NCBI GenBank assembly: GCA_027484315.1
Contig: JAIXTE010000116.1
Span: forward strand, 1 to 64,000
Length of the DNA stretch: 64,000 nt
Source of the DNA: Burkholderiales bacterium
GTDB taxonomy: Bacteria > Pseudomonadota > Gammaproteobacteria > Burkholderiales > Burkholderiaceae_B
Direction of reading: 5' to 3'
A program made the translations under genes and the position numbers. How positions within the stretch are numbered: the first letter of the stretch is position 1; every line of letters starts with the position of its first letter. The notes beneath the pieces were generated by a model. It did not search any database. It had not been told where the DNA came from and saw only the letters and a program-made list of their open reading frames with translations. This document shows positions 55,998 to 64,000 of the stretch, piece by piece.

Positions 55998-57236
55998 TCA
56001 ACTTGCCTTTGGGGTGAATTCGTCTGAACTAAAGGCTGAGAACAAGGCTGCAAGCTTGCCTGCTTCGGTGTCAATGTTGTGCTGCGCCAGAACAGCCTGT
56101 TGCGCGAATAAACCCATTTGCATCAGGGTGCTTGTTGGGGCAGTCAGGCATTGCTCCATTTGCCCGGCCAAGGCATCGACATCGCCGGCTGGGCACAAAA
56201 ACCCATTGTGTCCTGACTGCACCAACTCCGGAATACCGGCAATGTAGGTGCTCACAACCGGTCGGCGCAAGGCCATGGCCTCCATGATCACCACAGGCAG
56301 ACCTTCGCCAAAGCTTGGTAATACCATCGCCCTGGATTTCAATATTTCTTCACGAACCTGTGCGCTGCTGATCCAGCCCGTGACCTGCACATGATTGCGC
56401 AAACCCATTGCGTCAATCTGACGTTCAATTTCTGGACGCATTTCACCATCGCCCGCCAAGACCAGTGAAAAGCTGATTTTCCTGAGTTTCAGTTTCAAGG
56501 CAGCTTCCAGCAAAATCAACTGGCCTTTCTGTTCACACAGGCGCCCAACGCACACCAGGCGGGGTTCGGCCGGAAAGGTGTCGGGCAGGTTTTCATGGAA
56601 AGCTGCATCAATGCCACAACGAACCACTTGAACCTTGTACCATTCCGAATAAGGGATCCAGCGAAAAATCTGGCTTCGACAAAACGACGTGATGGCTACT
56701 GTGAATGCACTGTGCTGAACCTTGCCTCCCAGATGGATAAACTCGGGTTTGTCGAACTCTTCCGGGCCATGCACCGTGAAACTGTAAGGTGGCCCCCCCA
56801 GCAGACGAATCAGCATGGCGACTTCGGTGGAGTTGCCACCAAAGTGCGCATGCACATGTTCAATGTTGTTGTGTTGTAGCCAAGTCAAGGCCTTGCAAGC
56901 CTCCAGCAAATAGATCAGGTGAAAAGGCCAGGGCCTGTCTGCACGAACCCCCATTCTCAAGGCGATGCGCAGGGTTTTTAGAAAGGCCTTGGGACGCTGT
57001 GTGAACACCTTCAGACCACACCACAACAGGCTACCCACCCCTTGGCGGAGCAGGTATCGCGTGTTTTGTCGTTCCCGCTCATCCACGGGGTCGGGCAATT
57101 CGTTTTCCCACCCCCTGACTGACAAACGCATCACATTCAAACCCAAGGCTTCAAGCGCCAGTATTTCGCGCCGTATGAAGGTGTGGCTGACTTTCGGGTA
57201 TTGATTCACCAGGTAAGCAATTTTTTTCGCATTCAA
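55998..57236 (-). CDS. Family 4 glycosyltransferase
   Basis: The 412-residue protein has the GT-B fold of retaining GT4 enzymes. The N-terminal YLVNQYPKVSHTFIRREI is typical of colanic-acid-type GT4, and HVHAHFG precedes the central cleft. The nucleotide-sugar site has VCVGRLCEQKGQ and the E-x7-E motif in GEGLPVVIMEAM. The start is TTG at 57236, overlapping the flippase stop as TTGA; an ATG four bases away is out of frame. It adds a sugar to the lipid-linked repeat unit; the sugar is not readable. Confidence 0.9.
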   Translation of the reverse strand: MNAKKIAYLVNQYPKVSHTFIRREILALEALGLNVMRLSVRGWENELPDPVDERERQNTRYLLRQGVGSLLWCGLKVFTQRPKAFLKTLRIALRMGVRADRPWPFHLIYLLEACKALTWLQHNNIEHVHAHFGGNSTEVAMLIRLLGGPPYSFTVHGPEEFDKPEFIHLGGKVQHSAFTVAITSFCRSQIFRWIPYSEWYKVQVVRCGIDAAFHENLPDTFPAEPRLVCVGRLCEQKGQLILLEAALKLKLRKISFSLVLAGDGEMRPEIERQIDAMGLRNHVQVTGWISSAQVREEILKSRAMVLPSFGEGLPVVIMEAMALRRPVVSTYIAGIPELVQSGHNGFLCPAGDVDALAGQMEQCLTAPTSTLMQMGLFAQQAVLAQHNIDTEAGKLAALFSAFSSDEFTPKAS

Positions 57237-58720
57237 AACAATTGTCGTCCTTGCAGTTTGAATTTGCCCTTCATATAGGCCATGAACACCACCTCAATGC
57301 TTTGTGGCTTTCCGCTTACTCGCCACAGCAAACCCTGAATGACAAACTGCATCAGCAATCCCAACAGGATCAAGGCGAGCAGCCCGCCGCCTTGTTGCAG
57401 TTTTGAATTGCCAAAGTCCATCACCCCCACGGTTTGTATCCAGTACAACAAGGGATAAGCCATTGCGCAGGCCAGCCAGGTGCGCCAGCTCAGCAGCAGT
57501 TGTTTGCGAATGTGCAAACCGGTGACCTTTCCCGCGATGGTGAAGTAGAGCAGCAGGTCGATCGCCGATGACAAGGCGCGCCCTACCAGCAATCCGGTGA
57601 ACCCGCCCAGGTACAAGCCTGCGCCCATGCACAGGGCGCGAATCGCAATTGAAACCAGATCGCGCAGAAATGCCAGGCGAGTATTCAGCGTGGCCACCAC
57701 AACCGACAAACCAACGCCGCCAATTGCTTCGAGACACACGGCCACAACCAGAAACCGAAACACTTCGGTGACCTCAATCCACTTATTCCCCAATGTGAAT
57801 TCAATCAATGGATAGGCCAATGCACTGGTGACGCTGGCCAGCGGCAGAAACACCAGGGTCACCAGGCTGTGTGCGTGCAAATAGGCTTTGCCCAGTTCGA
57901 CCTTGTCGGCAGTGTAGGCCCGCAGGCTGGGTGAAATGACGCGAAGGGCTGCACCCAGTGTGTCGGTGAACAGCACGGTGGAAAGTCGCGTACCCATGGA
58001 GTAAATGCCAGTGGCTTCCGTACTGAACATTTTCCCCACCAAAAATTGGTCTTGCTTGATGTTGAGGGTTTTGACAAAGTTGGCCAGTGACAGCCAAACC
58101 GAGTAGCCCCACAAGTCACGCACCTTGCTCAGGGTAAATGAGGGCTTGAACGGGTAACACCAATACGACACCACAAACCCACAAACTTGCGTGGCCAGTG
58201 TGCCCAGCACCAGGGCCCAATAATTGCGCAGGTAATAGGCTGCAGCAACGGTCACCACAAAACCTGCAATCTTCTGGCTCACGTTCAAGATGAAGTCTTT
58301 CTTGAAATCGAGGTCGCGAATCAGTATGGCGAGCTTCGGGTTCAGCAGGGCGCCGAGAAAAAGTGACAGACTTGACACATAGGCAATGCCCAGTAACCTG
58401 GGTTCGTCATAAAACTCGACAAGCCAGGGAGCGATCAAGATCGCAAGCAGGCACAGGGCGAATGCGCGTATCAGGTTCAATGTCCATGCCGTACTGAAAT
58501 GTGCATCGCTGACCTTGGGCAAATGAATCAATACCGAAGCCATTTGCAGTTCGGTCACGGCGGCCAGCAGTGTCACCACCGCTTCGACCAGTACAACCAG
58601 TCCATAATCTTCAGGCTCGAGCAGGCGCGCAAGAATCAGCATGCTGGCCAGGCCGATCACCGCAGAAAGCCCTTTGCCGGCCACCAGCAAATAGGCACCG
58701 CGAAGTGATTTCGCGTTCAC
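57233..58720 (-). CDS. Polysaccharide flippase (Wzx/MOP family)
   Basis: The 495-residue protein has about 12-14 hydrophobic segments and the MOP/polysaccharide-transport start GAYLLVAGKGLSAVIGLASMLILARLLEPEDYGL. It moves undecaprenyl-linked repeat units across the inner membrane. The start is GTG at 58720, overlapping the upstream stop by GTGA, and the end overlaps the GT4 start. It belongs to the eps operon. Confidence 0.9.
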   Translation of the reverse strand: MNAKSLRGAYLLVAGKGLSAVIGLASMLILARLLEPEDYGLVVLVEAVVTLLAAVTELQMASVLIHLPKVSDAHFSTAWTLNLIRAFALCLLAILIAPWLVEFYDEPRLLGIAYVSSLSLFLGALLNPKLAILIRDLDFKKDFILNVSQKIAGFVVTVAAAYYLRNYWALVLGTLATQVCGFVVSYWCYPFKPSFTLSKVRDLWGYSVWLSLANFVKTLNIKQDQFLVGKMFSTEATGIYSMGTRLSTVLFTDTLGAALRVISPSLRAYTADKVELGKAYLHAHSLVTLVFLPLASVTSALAYPLIEFTLGNKWIEVTEVFRFLVVAVCLEAIGGVGLSVVVATLNTRLAFLRDLVSIAIRALCMGAGLYLGGFTGLLVGRALSSAIDLLLYFTIAGKVTGLHIRKQLLLSWRTWLACAMAYPLLYWIQTVGVMDFGNSKLQQGGGLLALILLGLLMQFVIQGLLWRVSGKPQSIEVVFMAYMKGKFKLQGRQLF

Positions 58721-60168
58721 GGGTTGGTGTTGGCAGGGTGGATTTGTCGGGCGTGTGCATACATGGCACCAGCGACTACCCAGTAGTACCAGTTGTAAGC
58801 CAGGTAATCGATGACGTTGTCAGAAAAGTTGAGCACCAGGTATGACAACATCAGGCAGAAGTAAACCAGCCCAGTGAACTGATCATGTTTCAGCAACTTG
58901 CGTGCATGATGAAACTGAACCGCAAAAAAGATGGAGAACACTGCAACCGCCAGCAAGCCTCCGTCGAAAAGACGTTCAACAAATACATTGTGTGCGCCAA
59001 AATAATTGCCCCCTGACAGCGGGAAGAAATCTACGGAATGATAGAAGAACCCACCGATTCCATAACCCAGCAAGTATCGGGACGGACTCATCCAGTTCAA
59101 GCCGCTTTCCCAGATGTACTGGCGCCATGCAAATGAATTCAGTTTGGCGTACTGAACAACCTCGTTGCCTGAAAACAGATCCATGATCCGTTCCTGAACA
59201 GCCGGCAATAATGCGGCCAACACCAGGACTGCGAGCATCCCGAACAAGGTTCTTTTTGAAAACAGAATGCCGTAGACAAAGCCGAGAAGTATCAACGCCG
59301 CCCATGCACTACGGGTTTGGGTCATGACAATCGACAACAGCAGACAGGGCAGCAACAACCACATCGCAACGGTTGGACCAATTGACCGTTTGGTACCTGT
59401 GACCAATTGCGCCTTGGCATGCATTCGCTGAAGGTAAACCAGTGTGATGACGACCAGCAGGCAATAAAAGGCATAAATATTGGGGTGTGTGAAAGTGGCA
59501 GCCAGGCGGCCCGTGCTGGCCATCCCCCCTGTCGCTATTTGATAAAACCCAACGCCAAGTGGAACCAGCGATGACAGCACAATCACTTTCAGCAGCCGCG
59601 TAAGCTGCCCTTCGCTGGCCAGAATGAAGCCAATCGTGAACACCGCAAAATAGCTCACAAATGCAACAAGGCGTTTCAGTGCGGGAATCATTTCCGGTGC
59701 ATAACTGACACCCAGCATCATCACCAGCAGCGGGGCTACCCACAACATGATGCTTTGCTGAAAAGATGCCTTGGTGCGCTGTATGCACAATACGCCAGCG
59801 CATGCAATCAACAACAGGTTGAGCAAGGCACCAAGCCCAAAGCTGGATGAAAAGCGGGCGGACTCCAGAACTGGATCGAGCGCGCATCGGGAGGCGATCA
59901 ACAGGTAAAACAGAAGCCTGGGTTGAATGAACAACAGCACGCCCAGCGGAATAATCAAAGGAGCAGCCAGCAGTAAAATAGCGTGTTCACCGAAGCGAAC
60001 GCCATACATTCCCACAACCGCACCAAAGCCCAACAAAGCCAGTACCGCGATTAACTTGGCTGAGATTTGCAGGGGTGTACCCAAGCGTTGTATTGCGTCA
60101 TCAAATGGCTTTGCTGGCCCTTGTTCAGGGCCTTTGGTCTGCAATGGCAGGTGTGGTGTATGGATCAT
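58717..60168 (-). CDS. O-antigen ligase/EPS polymerase-like membrane protein
   Basis: The ~483-residue protein has 11-12 hydrophobic segments and a large periplasmic loop with GYGIGGFFYHSVD and GAHNVFVERLFDGG, typical of the O-antigen ligase/polymerase (WaaL/Wzy) superfamily. GRLAATFTHPNIYAFYCLL is also a typical block. In an eps operon it most likely polymerises the repeat units. The start is either ATG 60168 (chosen) or a TTG at 60174 that would overlap the epsG stop by four bases. Confidence 0.85.
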   Translation of the reverse strand: MIHTPHLPLQTKGPEQGPAKPFDDAIQRLGTPLQISAKLIAVLALLGFGAVVGMYGVRFGEHAILLLAAPLIIPLGVLLFIQPRLLFYLLIASRCALDPVLESARFSSSFGLGALLNLLLIACAGVLCIQRTKASFQQSIMLWVAPLLVMMLGVSYAPEMIPALKRLVAFVSYFAVFTIGFILASEGQLTRLLKVIVLSSLVPLGVGFYQIATGGMASTGRLAATFTHPNIYAFYCLLVVITLVYLQRMHAKAQLVTGTKRSIGPTVAMWLLLPCLLLSIVMTQTRSAWAALILLGFVYGILFSKRTLFGMLAVLVLAALLPAVQERIMDLFSGNEVVQYAKLNSFAWRQYIWESGLNWMSPSRYLLGYGIGGFFYHSVDFFPLSGGNYFGAHNVFVERLFDGGLLAVAVFSIFFAVQFHHARKLLKHDQFTGLVYFCLMLSYLVLNFSDNVIDYLAYNWYYWVVAGAMYAHARQIHPANTNP

Positions 60169-60170
60169 GC

Positions 60171-61085
60171 TCAAAAGTCCAGCAGCACCGATCCCAAAAG
60201 GTTGTCGCCAGTCCTTGACATGTTTTCCTTCAATTGCCGGAGTTGATCCACTTTGGAATAGCCTTGACGTGCCACCGCAATGGAGGCACTCGTGCGTGTC
60301 GCAATTGCTACTGCATCGGAATAGAGCAGGGCCGCGGGCGTGTCCACAACCACGAGGTCAAAATGCGCTGCCAGTTCATTCATCAAATCGGGGAAGCGGA
60401 CTTGTGACAACAACTCTTGGGGGTTGGGTGCGTGCGGGCCAGCGGGCAAAACGGACAAGTTTCGAATCTCAGGGATTTGCACTATGAAACCTGGGTCGCC
60501 CTTGCCTTGAAGAATACTGGATAACCCCCTGCGACAAGAAATGCCAAAGTGATGATGCAGGTGGGAATGGCGCAGGTCAGCATCCACCAACAGTGTTTTC
60601 AGGCCCAACTGCGAAAACGACACTGCGAGATTTGACGCGACATAACTTCTGCCTTCTCCACGTTGCGTGCTCAAGATTGACAATGTTTTTGGCTTGGATT
60701 CTGTTTCTATCCAGCGCAACAGCAAATGGGTTCGCAGTTCCCGAAAAGCTTCCGCTTTTCCGCCAAAAGGATCGTAGGCGGATACCAATTCTTCAGAAAT
60801 TGCACTGTCTCCTTTCTTCAATACCGAATACTCAAATTGCCTTGCGATTGCGTATTCCAGGTCTTCCCGACTGATCAGGCCAAGCGAAATACCTGTTTCC
60901 CCAAAAAGAATGTTGTTCTCGCCCTGCTTGCGGTGTATCTGCTCCGCAGCCTCAGAGGTAAGACGTCCTGCACTCACCAGGATATTGCCAATGGATTGGG
61001 GCGGCAGGTCCTGAGTATTCATACCAGAGGGTTTCTCAATGTTGTTCATGTTTCTAGTTGCGGCTACGGGTATATGTGCTGTCAT
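60171..61085 (-). CDS. epsG: EpsG-type chain-length tyrosine kinase homolog
   Basis: The 304-residue protein has an N-terminal ~90-residue helical domain (IGNILVSAGRLTSEAAEQIHRKQ and GISLGLISREDLEYAIARQF) like the MshEN/GspE-N domains, then a BY-kinase domain. Walker A is STQRGEGRS (residues 139-147), with arginine where the lysine usually stands; this variant occurs in EpsG proteins. VDADLRHS is Walker A' and LVVVDTPA Walker B. The C-terminus lacks the tyrosine cluster of CpsD/Wzc. It controls EPS polymerisation with EpsF. I chose the ATG at 61085; an in-frame TTG at 61097 is possible. Confidence 0.88.
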   Translation of the reverse strand: MTAHIPVAATRNMNNIEKPSGMNTQDLPPQSIGNILVSAGRLTSEAAEQIHRKQGENNILFGETGISLGLISREDLEYAIARQFEYSVLKKGDSAISEELVSAYDPFGGKAEAFRELRTHLLLRWIETESKPKTLSILSTQRGEGRSYVASNLAVSFSQLGLKTLLVDADLRHSHLHHHFGISCRRGLSSILQGKGDPGFIVQIPEIRNLSVLPAGPHAPNPQELLSQVRFPDLMNELAAHFDLVVVDTPAALLYSDAVAIATRTSASIAVARQGYSKVDQLRQLKENMSRTGDNLLGSVLLDF

Positions 61086-61110
61086 GTTGACACTCAAAGA
61101 TGATCTGTTT

Positions 61111-62478
61111 TCAGTTGGCCAGTCGACGCCAATCTGGCTTGCCCGACGAAATCAGAGCCAGTGCGGGCAATCCGAGTACGGACAAATCGTCTTTGGATCG
61201 AACACGGTGATCCAGGTATTCAGTGACACAGGCGATGGCTGATCCCAATGCAAAACCAAACAGCAGTGCACTCAATGCAATTAGTCCCAAACGTGGTGAG
61301 CTAGGGTCTTTGGGAACGCTGGCTTCTGTCACAAGAAAGGCATTTGCAGTGGATTGGCGACTGGAAATCTCAGACATGCTGGTGCGCGTGGATACCAATT
61401 CGAACTGATTCTTGGCTGCCTCAAGATCCCGTTTCAGCGTCATGGCTGAATCGCTGTTCTCTTTCATGGTCAGAATTTTCTTGCGCTGTTCCTCTAGTGC
61501 TTTGCTCAAGCTGGCTGCTCTTCCCGCTGCTGCCTTTGCCCCTGCACCCAGAGTGGCATTGCTCCGCAGAATTTCCTCATTCACGCTGTTTTGCAAGGCT
61601 TGAACTTCAGCTTTTAGGCGCTGATATTCCGGGTGGTTTTCCCCGATCCGGGCCGAGGCTTCTGCCAAAACCGACTGTTTTTGCTGCAGCTGTGTTCTTA
61701 ATGTGTTCAGGACCACGTTACTCATCGGGTCCTGGATCAGGCCCTTGTCGCCTGAACTGGCGGCACGGCTGAACTGTTCTGCGCTTTCAGCCTGAACCTG
61801 GGTCAGTGCACTTGAAATTTCATTCAGTCTTGCGTTTTCAATGTCGATTTGATCATCACTTGCAATAACGATTCCACGCTCTCTTTGAAAGTCCGACAAG
61901 CGGGTTTGTGCAGCAATCAGTTCCTCACGCGCTTCACGTTGTTGCTCATCGAAAAACTGGGCATACACTTTTGCCGGCTCCACATTCAAGGCCACAGAAG
62001 TCGAGATGTAGGCCTGGGAAATGCCGTTGGCCAATTCAGCAGAGAATGTAGGGGAGCTGCTTGATGCGGTGATCTGCAAAGTATTGCTTTCCTTGCCCGG
62101 TGCCACCTCGATACGGCTTTGTACAAGGTTCACCAGCCAGTTTTCAAATTCATTTTCGTCTTGACCGGTTGTTTCCCACTGGGCTCGCAGGTCTTCGTCG
62201 TCCTCCAGCTTCAAGGTTTTGATCGCTTGGCGAATCACGCGCCCTGACACGACAATTTCGGCTTGCGTGTTCATGTAGGCGGGGGATGTCAATGGCAGGC
62301 CCGAGTTGCCGAAGACGGAGTCGGGTGAGCGCACATCGATGACCAGCGTGGCTTTCGCTGTGTACGATTTGGGTATCAGAAATGCCGTGACGAGGGCACC
62401 AAAAAGTACCACGAACATGATGATTAAGATGACTTGCAGGTGTGCCCGAAAGATCAATTGCAGTTGGTTGAATGTCAT
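61111..62478 (-). CDS. epsF: EpsF-type chain-length determinant (Wzz/PCP)
   Basis: The 455-residue polysaccharide co-polymerase has two membrane helices, at about 16-38 (LQVILIIMFVVLFGALVTAFLIP) and near 400-420, and between them long coiled coils (for example REELIAAQTRLSDFQRERG and around residues 235-345). PSSPRLGLIAL before the second helix is the Pro-rich Wzz motif. It sets chain length together with EpsG. I chose the ATG at 62478 (MTFNQLQLIFRAHL); the longer frame overlaps epsE. Confidence 0.9.
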   Translation of the reverse strand: MTFNQLQLIFRAHLQVILIIMFVVLFGALVTAFLIPKSYTAKATLVIDVRSPDSVFGNSGLPLTSPAYMNTQAEIVVSGRVIRQAIKTLKLEDDEDLRAQWETTGQDENEFENWLVNLVQSRIEVAPGKESNTLQITASSSSPTFSAELANGISQAYISTSVALNVEPAKVYAQFFDEQQREAREELIAAQTRLSDFQRERGIVIASDDQIDIENARLNEISSALTQVQAESAEQFSRAASSGDKGLIQDPMSNVVLNTLRTQLQQKQSVLAEASARIGENHPEYQRLKAEVQALQNSVNEEILRSNATLGAGAKAAAGRAASLSKALEEQRKKILTMKENSDSAMTLKRDLEAAKNQFELVSTRTSMSEISSRQSTANAFLVTEASVPKDPSSPRLGLIALSALLFGFALGSAIACVTEYLDHRVRSKDDLSVLGLPALALISSGKPDWRRLAN

Positions 62479-62497
62479 GGGAGTGTCCCGCGCCTGA

Positions 62498-63316
62498 TTA
62501 AAATATGCTTTGTTTGAAGAACAGGGTGTCGTTGTCCAGCAAAGGCTGGTCAAGGTCCGGATTGATGACAATTTCCTTGCCGTCGCTATTTTTTCGGTAG
62601 ACCTGAATGCCATTCTGGGAGCCGCGCGGTGTCAGTCCACCGGCCTGCGCAAGGGCTTGGCGCACCGTCATTCCAGTTTCAATCTTGTACACGCCGGGTC
62701 GCTGAACCTCACCGTACACATAGTATTGGGGGGCCCTGTTGACATAGATGGTGTCGCCCCCCGCAACGAGTACATCGAGCTCATCATTGCCTTTCAGGAA
62801 TATCTCCTTGAGGTCAATGGTTCGTGAAAAGGGCACGCCATTGCGAACACCTTTCAGTACCACGAGGTCACCGCCGTTCAGACTCACAGAGGGTGCCGAC
62901 TGAACAATGCCGCCCGCCATGCTGAGCGCGTCTGTGAGTCGTGTGTTGCGCGATTCCAGCGGATAGCGCCCAGGCTTCCCGACCAGTCCAATCACCGAGA
63001 TTTGCGAACTGCGCATTTCAATTGGAACAATGGAGACTTGTGGGCTGACCACATACTGGCCATCGCTCAGTTTTTTGGCAATCAGTTGTTCTGCTTCCTG
63101 AACTGTGAGGTTTCCCACAGGAACTGCGCCCACCAGCGGGAAAGTGATCTCCCCTGTTTCAGAGACGCGACGGTCTCCATTGAAATCCGGGTTTTGAAAT
63201 ACCGTGATGTTGATCAGGTCTCCACCCCCCAGCCGATACTGGTCACCGGTATTTGCGGCATGCAAGGGGGTGAGTGCACCGAGAAGCAGCAGCGTGGATA
63301 AAAATCGTTTGAACAT
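62498..63316 (-). CDS. epsE: EpsE-type polysaccharide export outer-membrane protein (Wza family)
   Basis: The 272-residue protein has a signal peptide (FLSTLLLLGALTPLHA) and then the Poly_export domain (YRLGGGDLINITVFQNPDFNGDRRVSETGEITFPLVGAVPVGNLT). Two SLBB domains follow (QISVIGLVGKPGRYPLES and QYYVYGEVQRPGVYKIETGMTVRQALAQAGG). It forms part of the outer-membrane export channel. No lipobox cysteine follows the signal, unlike E. coli Wza. I chose the ATG at 63316, with AGAG upstream. Confidence 0.92.
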   Translation of the reverse strand: MFKRFLSTLLLLGALTPLHAANTGDQYRLGGGDLINITVFQNPDFNGDRRVSETGEITFPLVGAVPVGNLTVQEAEQLIAKKLSDGQYVVSPQVSIVPIEMRSSQISVIGLVGKPGRYPLESRNTRLTDALSMAGGIVQSAPSVSLNGGDLVVLKGVRNGVPFSRTIDLKEIFLKGNDELDVLVAGGDTIYVNRAPQYYVYGEVQRPGVYKIETGMTVRQALAQAGGLTPRGSQNGIQVYRKNSDGKEIVINPDLDQPLLDNDTLFFKQSIF

Positions 63317-63368
63317 GTGGGTCTCTGCCAAGTAAATCAGTGTTGGGGTTGAAGATTGGAGGTGCGGG

Positions 63369-64000
63369 TTAATGCACATACTTCAAAAAAACGCTCATTG
63401 ATCCAGCGGTGTAATCTGCGTTCTCAATGGTGGTGGCGCGGCTTCGGTTACGGAAATTTGCACCCAGAGACATGCGTTCCTGAAGCTGGTATTCAAGACT
63501 CGCGATGCCTTCTTTCACGCGTTCCGTTCTGGGTGCAGTACTGAAGCCATCGGTTCCATCAAATTCCAGGTTCTGGGGGCGATATGCCAGCTTGAAATGA
63601 ACTTTGTCGGTGACTTCCATGTTCATTCCCAAAAACAATTGGCGGGCCAGCGCATCCGAATTTGTGGCATCCGATACACCGACAATTTGCTTGCCCCAGG
63701 TCAGGTTGAAATTGGTTTTTACAGTGGGGCGGTAAAAAACCTCAAGCCGATAGTTGGTGCCAGAGAAATCGCGTGTCGGAATTTCCTCATGGTCGCGTTG
63801 GACGGAAGAAAGCGACAGCGAGAATGCCGTGATTTCTGACCAGTTCCATTGGCCCAACAGCTCTGTTTCATTCTGGTGAAAATCATTGGAGACACTTTGG
63901 CCTGGTGCCACAATTTGACGAATTGGAAAGAACCCTTCAGCCTGCTTGAACAGCAGGGAAATGGTGCTTCCGCTTCCCGGGTGGTAGGCAATGCCAATGT
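63369..64000 (-). CDS. EpsL-like outer-membrane beta-barrel protein, 3' part
   Basis: The frame is open to the window edge, so the N-terminus is missing; about 210 residues are visible. Alternating hydrophobic residues and repeated strand-like segments (EITAFSLSLSSVQRD, YRLEVFYRPTVKTNFNLTWG, KVHFKLAYRPQNLEF, LEYQLQERMSLGANFRNRS) end in SVFLKYVH, a typical barrel C-terminus. Position before epsE suggests the EpsL protein of exosortase-associated EPS loci. An exosortase gene is not in the window. Confidence 0.75.
   Translation of the reverse strand, partial: IGIAYHPGSGSTISLLFKQAEGFFPIRQIVAPGQSVSNDFHQNETELLGQWNWSEITAFSLSLSSVQRDHEEIPTRDFSGTNYRLEVFYRPTVKTNFNLTWGKQIVGVSDATNSDALARQLFLGMNMEVTDKVHFKLAYRPQNLEFDGTDGFSTAPRTERVKEGIASLEYQLQERMSLGANFRNRSRATTIENADYTAGSMSVFLKYVH

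Noticed and set aside
1-64000. tRNA, rRNA or CRISPR arrays
   Set aside because: I saw no cloverleaf sequence, rRNA signature or regular spaced repeats, including at the island ends.

Overview
The window looks like a chromosomal piece of a betaproteobacterium of the order Burkholderiales. The evidence is the backbone gene order: a resB-ccsA pair, pilMNOPQ-aroK-aroB-dgt-gltB-gltD in one direction, mrcA divergent from pilM, uvrA divergent from an MFS gene and ssb, and an EpsEFG/EpsL-type exopolysaccharide locus. A Limnobacter-like organism is my best guess, from gene content only.

Layout. 1-23.3 kb is housekeeping backbone: the end of a cytochrome c4, System II cytochrome c maturation (ResB, CcsA), lysA with a small lipoprotein gene (lptM) divergent from cyaY, penicillin-binding protein 1A, the type IV pilus alignment and secretin operon pilMNOPQ, shikimate genes, dgt, a catalytically dead-looking REP-type transposase relative, and the two glutamate synthase subunits. 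23.3-24.4 kb holds two small genes with unusual composition and a shared promoter of ECF-sigma appearance. 24.4-30.2 kb is backbone again: an MscS channel, uvrA, an MFS transporter and ssb.

30.3 to about 50.1 kb is an AT-richer, mosaic genomic island. It begins right after ssb with four overlapping genes: three tyrosine recombinases of increasing size and a small coiled-coil protein. This is the ginABCD arrangement of GInt islands. The cargo is mostly predicted anti-phage defence: a DUF262/HEPN pair, a complete type I restriction-modification locus (hsdM, hsdS, hsdR) followed closely by a KAP-type NTPase, an MbcA/Xre-like small protein, an XRE regulator whose 3' end runs into an IS3-type remnant, and a stand-alone OLD-family ATPase/nuclease. 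Each end of the island lies at a Rho-independent terminator, and the two terminators share an approximate 20-bp repeat.

50.1-64 kb is backbone: a small secreted protein, a fumarylacetoacetase-family hydrolase, two tandem paralogous secreted proteins of unknown function, and, facing them on the minus strand, an exopolysaccharide operon that runs from an outer-membrane barrel protein (cut by the window edge) through EpsE, EpsF, EpsG, a polymerase/ligase, a flippase and two glycosyltransferases.

The observations I find most worth following are the shared GGAACC-N17-ACTCAATTT promoter before two odd small genes, the tandem secreted paralogs beside the EPS operon, and the defence cargo of the GInt-like island, in particular the hsdMSR-KAP cluster.
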